Source: WJMT01 sp964456985
Lineage (GTDB): Bacteria; Acidobacteriota; Aminicenantia; Aminicenantales; Aminicenantaceae
Length of the DNA stretch: 64,000 bases
Direction of reading: 5' to 3'
Assembly (NCBI GenBank): GCA_964456985.1
Contig: CAYWDH010000002.1
Location: 1 to 64,000, forward strand
Below, in pieces: positions 9,121 to 16,892 of this stretch. Below the pieces are notes generated by a model that was not told where the DNA came from, did no database searches, and worked only from the letters and a program-made list of their open reading frames with translations. Position 1 is the stretch's first letter. Each line of letters starts with the position of its first letter. The position numbers were made by a program, and so were the translations under genes.

Positions 9121-10605
9121 TTAATCGTTCAGGTTGATCTCTTTGATGAAAATATTCCTGAAATAAACAGGCGACAGGCTGTCATGGTTCTGCAGTCCGA
9201 TATACCCTTTCTCTGCAAAATCCTGTACCTTACCCCGGGGTTCCGCATCCCAGTCCAGAATTTTTTCTCCATTAAGCTCCACCTCTATGCGGTCGCCCTG
9301 AAAAGTGATCCTAAAATGGTTCCACTCTCCCGTTTCTTTGGATGCATCTTTGGAAGGAGCCTCGGCATCATACGCTGCTCCTGTTTTGTGCACACCTTTT
9401 TCTTTGTCACAGATCTGTATTTCAAAGGAATGGTAGATATAGCTGTCGCTCACAGGAACTTCAGGCACTCTCAAAAACACTCCGGAATTCGTGTCTTCCT
9501 TGGAGCATTTGAAATCCAGATCAAGAATAAAATCCTTATAATCCTTTCTGGCATACCAGAATAATCCCATGCCGCCCTGAGACTTCAAGATACCGGTCTT
9601 TTCATCAAGAATAAAGTATCCGGGCCCGTAATGATTCCAGCCGGCCTTGGAATACCTTCCGTTTCTCCGGGCTAATATCTCCTCATATCCTTTATAATAG
9701 GTAATACTGTCAACATACTGGATCCCCTTTTTAACAGACGGAGAAGGATTATCCGCTTCCTCAGGATTCTCGTATTCCACTGACAGAAAACCTGCGTAGT
9801 TCTGAAGCGTTAACTCCGCAAGTATATCATGTATATTGGCTTCCCCCTGGCCAAAGGGAACGTCAAAGGCCTTTTTGTCCCCGAACACATTTAAATCCTT
9901 TAAATGAACATCGATGATTCTTCCTTCAAGAAGCCGGAGAGCCTCAACCGGATTCACCCCGGTCCGCATCCAGTGCCCGGTGTCTGCGCAGGCTCCGATC
10001 CGTTCATCCAGGCCTTTGACATGTTCCAGAACCGTTTCCGGCCGTGCGTATTTTGAGGGTTCGGGGTGATTGTGTATGGCAATTCTTATATTGTACTTTT
10101 TGACCATTTTTTCAATCAGGGAAAAGTCATCGAATTTTGGTTCGGTCACAATGGTCCGGATGCCCATCTTCCTTGCGAATTCAAAAACCTTTCCCATGCT
10201 TTCTTCCGTATTGTCAAAACCAACCACTCCGTAGCTTACCAGTGTCAGTCCGTGGTCTTTCAGGGCCTTTTTCACCTCCTCCATCTGCTGTTCGTTGAGA
10301 TTGTGGTCCATTTTCACATCAGGATTTGTCCTGTCAAGCATCTGCTCCGGGTAGGCTTCCACGTATTTGACTCCCAGGTCTTTGACCTTTTCCAGTGTTT
10401 CAAAAAAAGAAAACTTTCTGAAAGTATAGCACTGGACCGCAAACGGCATCTCCTTGATCCTGACCTCAGAATAAGGAATCCTTTCGAACTGAGAAGAAAC
10501 ATCCTGGGCTGCAGAAGTTTCTTTTTGGATTGCCTGTTCCCCGCCGGAGCACGAAACAATAAAAAACACGGTCAGTATTAATCCTATAAGCTTTTTGTCT
10601 TTCAT
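9121..10605 (-). CDS. Lipoprotein: sugar isomerase/epimerase-like TIM barrel fused to DUF1080
   Basis: A protein of 494 residues. The N-terminus ends in FIVSCSGG, a lipobox, so it is probably membrane-anchored outside the cytoplasm. Residues about 48-295 form a xylose-isomerase-like TIM barrel (AVQCYTFRKFSFFETLEKV, ACADTGHW, VDVHLKDLN-like segments). Residues about 310-490 are a DUF1080/3-keto-disaccharide hydrolase-like lectin fold (DFILDLDFKC, NSGVFLRVP, GEWNHFRITFQGDRIEVELNG). The fusion suggests breakdown of 3-keto sugars. An AGGAGG site precedes the start. It is the last gene of the leftward module with an oxidoreductase and transporter. Confidence 0.82.
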   Translation of the reverse strand: MKDKKLIGLILTVFFIVSCSGGEQAIQKETSAAQDVSSQFERIPYSEVRIKEMPFAVQCYTFRKFSFFETLEKVKDLGVKYVEAYPEQMLDRTNPDVKMDHNLNEQQMEEVKKALKDHGLTLVSYGVVGFDNTEESMGKVFEFARKMGIRTIVTEPKFDDFSLIEKMVKKYNIRIAIHNHPEPSKYARPETVLEHVKGLDERIGACADTGHWMRTGVNPVEALRLLEGRIIDVHLKDLNVFGDKKAFDVPFGQGEANIHDILAELTLQNYAGFLSVEYENPEEADNPSPSVKKGIQYVDSITYYKGYEEILARRNGRYSKAGWNHYGPGYFILDEKTGILKSQGGMGLFWYARKDYKDFILDLDFKCSKEDTNSGVFLRVPEVPVSDSYIYHSFEIQICDKEKGVHKTGAAYDAEAPSKDASKETGEWNHFRITFQGDRIEVELNGEKILDWDAEPRGKVQDFAEKGYIGLQNHDSLSPVYFRNIFIKEINLND

Positions 10606-10617
10606 ATTCCCTCCTTT

Positions 10618-11868
10618 TTATCTTTTCTTGGGATTCCATTCCCCTTTGGCCACTGCCGGGACAAATGTTTCTAATCCATCCGGAGGAAAAGGAACGGTTC
10701 TTTCCTCCTCTATGCTCATATAAGCGGCCATAAGAAGTTTGGTCACCTCGACTCCATCGCTAAAATTCTCTCTTGGACGCCGGCCGTCCAGGAAAGAGTG
10801 GACCATATGCCGGTTCTCATCCGTATACCCGTATTCGATCTCCTCGCTGCTGATAATGGGCATCAGCCCTGTTTCCGCATTCTGTTTTTCAACCAGGTCT
10901 TCTCCTTGTTCCCCCTTTACATTCCGGCTGAAAAATATTTTTAAGTTCGAATCCAGCGTATTTATAGACAGCGAGTACTCTGGCCCTAAAAGCTCCATGT
11001 TCAGCCTCAGTCCGGCCCCTACATAGCACCAGGAAGTCGTAGTCTCGACTACAAGTCTTTCTCCTTGGCTCCCTTCAAACTCAATAAGGGCTCTGGCAAA
11101 ATCCTCTGCCGGCCGATTGAGATAATCAAGTTTTCCTTCACTCTGTTTCGCAAGCTCTCTGGCATACCGGGGCTGCTGCCATTTCAAGCAGTCTGCATAT
11201 GCCATCAATTTCCTAGGTTTCAGGGAGCTTCGTTCCTCCCCGGGAGGGGTCAGCATGTAGCGCGCTTCTTCCACAGAATGACACATCATATCATTTATCA
11301 CGCCTCCTCCTTGAAGAGAACCTTCCCAGAACCAGGGCATATGAGGACCTCCGTGTTCCTCGGAAGCGCGGGCCAGATAAGGCCTTCCCGTGGTCGCCGC
11401 TCCCCTTGTCCACAAGATCTCTTTGCCCCGGGCAACAGCCGGAGAAAAGATCTGGTCCTCAAGATATCCATCCAAAAGATTCGCTTTCCGGGCAAGAGAC
11501 AGCATTTTTTCCGCCTCCTGAACATTTCTTCCCAGCGGCTTTTCGCAGGCAACGCCTATAAGGTCTCCTTTTCCTGACATTACGGCATGGGCAATCTCTT
11601 CCATGATCTCTATCCGGTTATAATTTGGGCTGCATATCCAAAGCGCATCTATATCCGGAGAGGCTACCATATCAGAAACGGTCGGGTAAACCTTTGTGTC
11701 TCCGGCTCTGAGCTTGTGCGCGAGGTCGGCTGCCTTTTTGGCCCCTTCCTCGCTCCGGCTTACGATTCCCAGAATATCGGCATCCCGGACCCCGACCCAG
11801 GACTTGATATGAAACCCGGTAATAAAACCGGCTCCTATAAACCCTATACCCAATCTTTTTTGAGGCAT
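10618..11868 (-). CDS. Gfo/Idh/MocA-family oxidoreductase
   Basis: NAD(P)-dependent sugar or polyol dehydrogenase family, 416 residues. The N-terminus has a Rossmann GFIGAGFITGFHIKSW motif. ACEKPLGRN near residue 115 is the family catalytic-lysine motif (EKP). The C-terminal domain has GGGVINDMMCHSVEEARYML, matching the conserved substrate-site histidine region. The start follows a GGAGAGG site. Only 12 bases separate it from each neighbour, so it forms one operon with the transporter and the isomerase-DUF1080 lipoprotein. It probably oxidises a sugar hydroxyl to the keto form handled by that lipoprotein. Confidence 0.88.
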   Translation of the reverse strand: MPQKRLGIGFIGAGFITGFHIKSWVGVRDADILGIVSRSEEGAKKAADLAHKLRAGDTKVYPTVSDMVASPDIDALWICSPNYNRIEIMEEIAHAVMSGKGDLIGVACEKPLGRNVQEAEKMLSLARKANLLDGYLEDQIFSPAVARGKEILWTRGAATTGRPYLARASEEHGGPHMPWFWEGSLQGGGVINDMMCHSVEEARYMLTPPGEERSSLKPRKLMAYADCLKWQQPRYARELAKQSEGKLDYLNRPAEDFARALIEFEGSQGERLVVETTTSWCYVGAGLRLNMELLGPEYSLSINTLDSNLKIFFSRNVKGEQGEDLVEKQNAETGLMPIISSEEIEYGYTDENRHMVHSFLDGRRPRENFSDGVEVTKLLMAAYMSIEEERTVPFPPDGLETFVPAVAKGEWNPKKR

Positions 11869-11879
11869 TTTGTCCTCTC

Positions 11880-13094
11880 CTAATATGACTTATACATTGA
11901 TTTTTTTTTCTCTCTAAAAAGCAAAATAAAGGCAACCGCACAAATAATGGTCAAAACCGTTGGAATGATAAAAACACTCCTCCAGTCCGTCACACCTGCC
12001 TCAGTGAAAAGGGTCTGTATCCAGCCCGCAAAAAGGCTTCCAAGAAAGTTTCCCAGTCCCAAAGTGACAATGGATATAAGGCTCTGTGCCGAAGCCCTTA
12101 TATCCCTTGGAGATACCTGGTCTATGTATATGAATGCGGCCGTAAAAAAGAACACATAGCAAAAACCATGGAGAGATAGGGAGGCGATAACCAGCCACAC
12201 CGGCTGGCCGATTACAAATATTATGTAGCGGGCCGGCCACGCAAGAACTCCTATGATCATGGTCTTTTTGATACCGAACTTTGGTAGAAAATAGGGAAGA
12301 AGAAGTGCCATGACAAAGATCTCAGCTATCTGGGCAATGACCATAACGCCCGAAATCATTGACGAATCGACCCCTATGATCCCTGATGTCAAATAAGGAG
12401 CCGTCAGGATGTAATAAAACTGAAGCTCTGTGGCCACTACAAAAGCGATCCCTACAAAAATCGCCAAGTTTTTGTCTTTCAACATCTTCATGGCTTCCAA
12501 AAACGCCCAGGGTTTTTTGACCTCTTTTTTGGGAGGAGTGTGGGGTAAAAAGAAAGACTGGGCCCCTATGATAAGAGAAAAAATCCCTGCTAGCATCAGT
12601 GTATCTCCTCTTAAGGACAGCGCTTCATGAGAGTTTGCCAGCATCCTCCATCCCGCCAGAATGAGCCCTGCGGCGATCCAGCCGATAGTCCCCCATACCC
12701 TAATGATGCCGAATTCCTTTTCAGAATTTTTCAGGTTTATAAAGGCTATGGAGTTGGTGAGAGCCAATGTGGGCGCGTATAAAAGGGAATAGAGAAATAT
12801 AAGCCACATCATGGAAGAGTAATCGGAAACAAATGAGGTATAAATAAGGATGGCTCCCCCGCCAAGCTGCAAAAAAGCGATGACCTTTTCAGTAGGAAAA
12901 TACCTGTCAGCTAACTGTCCTCCGAGAAAAGGCGAGATAATGGTCGCTAGGGGAAGAAGCGCATAAATGACACCCACCTGAGTTCCGGTAAATCCCAGGT
13001 TGTTTATCAAATATTCTGATAAAACCGGAGCCCAGGCTCCCCAGATCGCATACTGCAAGAACATCATAAAACCAAGTCGGATTTTATAACTCAT
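11880..13094 (-). CDS. MFS transporter, nucleoside/sugar:H+ symporter type
   Basis: Inner-membrane transporter of 404 residues with twelve hydrophobic segments. The opening MFLQYAIWGAWAPVLSEYL and the GGQLADRYFPTEK loop between helices 2 and 3 fit the NupG/nucleoside-H+ symporter-like MFS group, whose members in this kind of bacterium often sit with sugar isomerase and Gfo/Idh genes. It is the first gene of the leftward module and has a GAGGG ribosome site. The substrate is inferred to be the sugar processed by the two downstream genes. Confidence 0.82.
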   Translation of the reverse strand: MSYKIRLGFMMFLQYAIWGAWAPVLSEYLINNLGFTGTQVGVIYALLPLATIISPFLGGQLADRYFPTEKVIAFLQLGGGAILIYTSFVSDYSSMMWLIFLYSLLYAPTLALTNSIAFINLKNSEKEFGIIRVWGTIGWIAAGLILAGWRMLANSHEALSLRGDTLMLAGIFSLIIGAQSFFLPHTPPKKEVKKPWAFLEAMKMLKDKNLAIFVGIAFVVATELQFYYILTAPYLTSGIIGVDSSMISGVMVIAQIAEIFVMALLLPYFLPKFGIKKTMIIGVLAWPARYIIFVIGQPVWLVIASLSLHGFCYVFFFTAAFIYIDQVSPRDIRASAQSLISIVTLGLGNFLGSLFAGWIQTLFTEAGVTDWRSVFIIPTVLTIICAVAFILLFREKKKSMYKSY

Positions 13095-13143
13095 ATTTCC
13101 CTCGTGATTTTATCTTTCATATCTGTCTTGATATACGTAAAAA

Positions 13144-13171
13144 TTTATAATACAAACAATATATATGTCAA
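13144..13171 (-). promoter_or_regulatory. Candidate promoter of the sugar module
   Basis: On the minus strand a perfect TTGACA (13166-13171) and TATAAA (13144-13149) are 16 bases apart, about 50 bases ahead of the transporter start. Its -35 box overlaps that of the divergent apbE promoter. Confidence 0.55.
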
Positions 13172-13193
13172 TTGAAGATAAATCCAGTATAAT
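13165..13193 (+). promoter_or_regulatory. Candidate promoter of apbE
   Basis: ATGTCA (13165-13170), 17 bases, then a perfect TATAAT (13188-13193). The next start codon is at 13257. Confidence 0.45.
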
Positions 13194-13256
13194 AAATCCG
13201 GATTGTTTCTGAAAAATGAACCTCATCCGTTTAAAAAAACGGGCAGTTCCGGATCT

Positions 13257-14183
13257 ATGAAAAAATACGCTACCTTAATTCTGGTTGTTTTGTTTGCGCT
13301 CAACTGCGGCCTACAAAAGACCTGGCATACTTCAACATTGGTGTTTTTCGATACGATCTGTGAATTAAGAGTCTTTGGCTCATCTATAGAGTTCACTCAA
13401 GCAAAAAAGGAAGTCGAAAAAATATTTTCATCCATAGAAGACCTTTTTTCTCCCGAAAAAACAGATTTAAACTCCAGTCGTGTTCAATATCTGTTAAGGG
13501 TAAGCCAGAAGATCTATAAAAATACAGATGAATGTTTTGATATCACGGTCGGGCCGCTTACAGAGGCCTGGGGCTTTTTGAGCGGGCATCACAGAGTTCC
13601 TTCTGCGGAAGAAATAAACAGGTTGTTAAAGGCTGTAGGTATGGATAAAATCCAGATAAAAAACAACAAGATCGTGCTTCCAGAACAGATGAAACTGGAC
13701 TGGGGCGGTATTGCCAAGGGGTATGGAGTGGACCTTGCTTCGCAGGCTCTTATTGATATGAACATTCAGAAAGGATTTATAAACGCAGGAGGAGATATTT
13801 TCTGCTGGGGCCAAAATCCGGATAATAATGATTGGAAAATCGGGATAGAGCATCCCAGAAAAAGCGGTTTTCTAGGCATCCTTTCTCTTACGGAAATGGG
13901 AGCTGCCACATCAGGAGACTATCAGCGATTTTTTATTGAAAATGGAGTGAGATACCATCATATTTTTGATCCTTCAACCGGTTATCCGGCAAAAGGAAGG
14001 CAGAGTGTCACAGTGATAGGTCCTGAGGTCCTTTTCTGTGATGCTCTTTCTACCGCTCTTTTTGTTTCTAAGGAACCGGAAAACATTTTAAGGAACTATC
14101 CTGATTATGGGGCGGTTATTGTCAATGATGACGGTGACATCCTTTTCTTGGGGAAAGAGTTTAATTTAGAGCTGGTAAAATAA
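13257..14183 (+). CDS. apbE: FAD:protein FMN transferase, lipoprotein
   Basis: ApbE attaches FMN covalently to threonines of RnfG and RnfD-type proteins, using FAD as donor. The mature protein is probably lipid-anchored, since the signal ends in LFALNC. Conserved family segments include FDITVGPLTEAWGF, LDWGGIAKGYGVDLA, GFINAGGDIFCWG, TSGDYQRFF and HIFDPSTGYPAKG. Start 13257 is chosen over TTG 13203 because the lipoprotein signal begins there; length is then 308 residues. Presence of this gene supports a functional, flavinylated Rnf complex encoded at 1.4-6.3 kb. Confidence 0.93.
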   Translation: MKKYATLILVVLFALNCGLQKTWHTSTLVFFDTICELRVFGSSIEFTQAKKEVEKIFSSIEDLFSPEKTDLNSSRVQYLLRVSQKIYKNTDECFDITVGPLTEAWGFLSGHHRVPSAEEINRLLKAVGMDKIQIKNNKIVLPEQMKLDWGGIAKGYGVDLASQALIDMNIQKGFINAGGDIFCWGQNPDNNDWKIGIEHPRKSGFLGILSLTEMGAATSGDYQRFFIENGVRYHHIFDPSTGYPAKGRQSVTVIGPEVLFCDALSTALFVSKEPENILRNYPDYGAVIVNDDGDILFLGKEFNLELVK

Positions 14184-14192
14184 CGGCTGCGG

Positions 14193-15293
14193 TTAGAGCT
14201 TCATGGGCATGAGAATATATTTATATTCTATCTCATCCTCTTCTTCCGGAGACATAAGAACAGCGCTGTTGGAATCCTTCATTTTAAAGCTGACATTGTC
14301 CGCCTGTATGGTCGTTAAAAAATCCAGAATATACTGAGAATTGAATCCAATCTCAAACTTATCCCCGTTGTATTCCGTTTCAACCTGGTCACGTGCTTCC
14401 CCAAGTTCAGGATTAGAGGAAAAAAGTTCGACTTTATCTTTTTCTAATTTTAACTTAATTCCTTTGGAACGCTCCGTAGACAGGAGGGAGACCCTTCTTA
14501 TGGCATCTGTGATTTCTTCTCTAGAAAAAACAAGAACATTAGGATTGTCCTTGGGAATGACCGCATTATAATTTGGAAATTTCCCCTCTATGATACGCGA
14601 TATAAGCGTCCTGTTTTTCACATTAAAGAACAGATTGCTTTCATCTAGGTCAAACTTAATCTCCTCATCTTCGAACTTCCTTAATTCTCCAAGGGTTTTC
14701 TTGGAAACGATTCCGTTTATTTCCTCATCAATATCCATATTTTCTATTTTTGAAGAAACATAAGCAAGTCTGTGTCCGTCTGTACTGACCAGCTCGATCT
14801 TGTCGCCTTTAAGAATCATCAAAGCACCGTTGAGATAATACCGCTGTTCCTGGGTTATGGCAAAATAAACCCGGTTTATCATTTCTGCGTATTTATCCAA
14901 CGGAAGAATGATGTTTTTCTCAAATCGTGCCTCTGGAACCTGTGGATAGTCATCTTTGGCTTTACAGAGAACCTTAAATTGACTGGCTCCTGATGATATT
15001 TCAATCATCTTCTCGTTTATCAATGAAAATGTGACGTTCTTGCCGTCTGGAAGGGACCTTACTATTTCATAGACCTTTTTACCAGATATGGTTGCAGCGC
15101 CTGGTTCTTCAACATGGGTATCTATATAGGTCTTAAGTCCTACTTCCAGGTCTGTCCCAATCAACTCCACTCGATCCTTGCCTGCATCTATCAGGATGTG
15201 GGCAAGAATAGGCATTGTATTCCTTTTCTCAACAATACCCTGAAGAAGCTGGAGTTCTGTAAATATGTTTTCTTTTTTGATTGAGAACTTCAT
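14193..15293 (-). CDS. dnaN: DNA polymerase III sliding clamp (beta subunit)
   Basis: Ring-shaped processivity clamp of the replicative polymerase, 366 residues, three clamp domains. Family segments include MPILAHILIDA near residue 32, RYYLNGALM near 150, STDGHRLAYV near 170 and the C-terminal YILMPMKL, matching the usual YxxMPM ending. ATG 15293 is preferred over GTG 15302 because an AAGGTGG site lies six bases before it. It follows dnaA on the same strand across a 116-base AT-rich gap, the classical order near the chromosomal origin. Confidence 0.96.
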   Translation of the reverse strand: MKFSIKKENIFTELQLLQGIVEKRNTMPILAHILIDAGKDRVELIGTDLEVGLKTYIDTHVEEPGAATISGKKVYEIVRSLPDGKNVTFSLINEKMIEISSGASQFKVLCKAKDDYPQVPEARFEKNIILPLDKYAEMINRVYFAITQEQRYYLNGALMILKGDKIELVSTDGHRLAYVSSKIENMDIDEEINGIVSKKTLGELRKFEDEEIKFDLDESNLFFNVKNRTLISRIIEGKFPNYNAVIPKDNPNVLVFSREEITDAIRRVSLLSTERSKGIKLKLEKDKVELFSSNPELGEARDQVETEYNGDKFEIGFNSQYILDFLTTIQADNVSFKMKDSNSAVLMSPEEEDEIEYKYILMPMKL

Positions 15294-15302
15294 TTTTTCC
15301 AC

Positions 15303-15409
15303 CTTCTCATTTTATTATTTATATTAATATATACTTTATTTAAAGATTAAATAATAACAATAATAAATGCAAATAATATGTGAAAAATTATTTTAAATCT
15401 AAGAATCCA
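15303..15409. other. AT-rich dnaA-dnaN spacer with a DnaA-box-like site
   Basis: This spacer is almost entirely A and T. One site at 15379-15387 (TGTGAAAAA, reverse TTTTTCACA) fits the relaxed DnaA box TTWTNCACA. It could serve as an unwinding element or simply hold the dnaN promoter. Confidence 0.35.
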
Positions 15410-16738
15410 TTACCGCATAGAATGAATCATGCCTGTGATTTTCTTGTCAAAATTTCTGTTAGTCTCTCTTAATTTCTCTATTTTTTTTATACTATGGATG
15501 ACCGTGGTATGGTGTTTTCCACCGAATTTTTTTCCAATCTCAGGTAGAGAGGACTTTGTAAGTTGTTTTGATAGGTACATGGCTATCTGGCGGGGAAACG
15601 CGATTTTAGGAGAATTGTTCTTTGATTTTAATTTTTTAAGACCCATCTTATACTCATGACAGATGAATTTTTGTATTTTTTCGATTGTGATGATATGTTC
15701 GGCTGAATCAAGAAGGCTTTTTAGTGCCTCTTTAGCAAGGTCTAGATCAATAGGTTGTCCTTTTAAAGAGGAATATGCGATCACTCGCCTGAGAAATCCT
15801 TCCAGCTCCCGTATATTCGAATGCACTTTATCAGCAATAAAAAGAGCTACGTTTTCAGGAAGATGAACACCCTCTATCTGTGATTTTTTCTTTAATATAG
15901 CAATTCTTGTTTCTATATCAGGCGGTTTCAGGTCCGCTATAAGACCCCATTCGAATCTTGAACTGAATCTTTCTTCTATATTGGGAATTTCTTTTGGGGG
16001 ACAGTCGCTTGAGATGACGATCTGTTTCTGGTTTTCATAGAGGTGGTTAAACGTATGAAAAAATTCTTCTTTTGTTCTCTCCCTTCCCGAAAGGAAATGA
16101 ATGTCATCCATTAGAAGGAGATCTATGTTTCTGTATTTCTCGCGGAAGTCCATGACTTTACCGTATTGAAGATGAGTGATAAGGTCATTCATGAATTTCT
16201 CTGTTGTCATATAAAGGATTTTCATACTTCTTTTGCTTCTCAGGCTTTCGTGACCTATTGCGTTCATAAGATGTGTTTTTCCCAGCCCCGCTCCTCCGTA
16301 TATATAAAGAGGATTATAGGATTTTGCTGGACTCTGAGATACAGACGAGGCCGCCGCATGGGCGAATTGGTTGCACGAACCAACAATAAAATTATCAAAT
16401 GTATAATTGGGATTAAGATTAGGATTCAGAAGATATCCGTCTTTAGACCTCCTTTCTCTCGGGCTCCGTCGCCTGAACGAAGAGGAGTCGTCAAAGATAT
16501 ATTTAATGTCAAAGACTTTATCAAACAGCTCTTTGGAGCAGGAGTTGATAAGGCCTGAATAGTGAAAAGAAAGCCAGTCTCTGAAATAGGAGTTAGGGAC
16601 TTTTATATAAAGATCATTTTTTTCCTTCCCTATATACGAGGTGGGTCCGAACCATGTATCAAAACTGTTTTTATCAATTTTATTTTTGATTTTCTTCTGG
16701 ATACGAACCCAAGGATTTAATTTATGTGAATCTTCCAT
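15410..16738 (-). CDS. dnaA: Chromosomal replication initiator protein
   Basis: AAA+ initiator that binds DnaA boxes and melts the origin; 442 residues. Domain I (about 1-85) is followed by a linker, then the ATPase domain with Walker A YGGAGLGKTHLM and Walker B LLLMDDIHFL, and the C-terminal helix-turn-helix with GGKHHTTVIHSIKKIEKL, the DnaA signature. The linker is short. A cluster of DnaA boxes lies just upstream of the gene, which suggests autoregulation as well as origin function. Confidence 0.97.
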   Translation of the reverse strand: MEDSHKLNPWVRIQKKIKNKIDKNSFDTWFGPTSYIGKEKNDLYIKVPNSYFRDWLSFHYSGLINSCSKELFDKVFDIKYIFDDSSSFRRRSPRERRSKDGYLLNPNLNPNYTFDNFIVGSCNQFAHAAASSVSQSPAKSYNPLYIYGGAGLGKTHLMNAIGHESLRSKRSMKILYMTTEKFMNDLITHLQYGKVMDFREKYRNIDLLLMDDIHFLSGRERTKEEFFHTFNHLYENQKQIVISSDCPPKEIPNIEERFSSRFEWGLIADLKPPDIETRIAILKKKSQIEGVHLPENVALFIADKVHSNIRELEGFLRRVIAYSSLKGQPIDLDLAKEALKSLLDSAEHIITIEKIQKFICHEYKMGLKKLKSKNNSPKIAFPRQIAMYLSKQLTKSSLPEIGKKFGGKHHTTVIHSIKKIEKLRETNRNFDKKITGMIHSMR

Positions 16739-16751
16739 AATGAATCCCTAT

Positions 16752-16783
16752 TTTTCCACAGATATATCCACAAATGTGGAAAA
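16752..16783. promoter_or_regulatory. Cluster of three DnaA boxes, candidate oriC
   Basis: Three DnaA-box-like nonamers lie within 32 bases: TTTTCCACA at 16752-16760, ATATCCACA at 16764-16772 (one mismatch) and TGTGGAAAA at 16775-16783, the inverse of the first. The first and third match TTWTNCACA. They sit directly upstream of dnaA in an AT-rich 154-base gap. Together with the AT-rich dnaA-dnaN spacer this is the best origin candidate in the window. Confidence 0.65.
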
Positions 16784-16813
16784 CTCGTGTTAAATGATGG
16801 TTTGGTTAGAAAT

Positions 16814-16842
16814 ATATTAACACTGTCAATTGTGTATTTCAA
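16814..16842 (-). promoter_or_regulatory. Candidate dnaA promoter
   Basis: On the minus strand TTGAAA and TAATAT are 17 bases apart, upstream of the DnaA-box cluster, so bound DnaA could block its own transcript. Confidence 0.3.
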
Positions 16843-16892
16843 GAAGTTTTGTCGGAATAAAACCGAATTTATTGAAATTTTTTTAAAAAAGC

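Noticed and set aside
9073..9564. A 163-codon plus-strand ORF opposite the DUF1080 domain
   Set aside because: It is the antisense shadow of a gene with clear domains.
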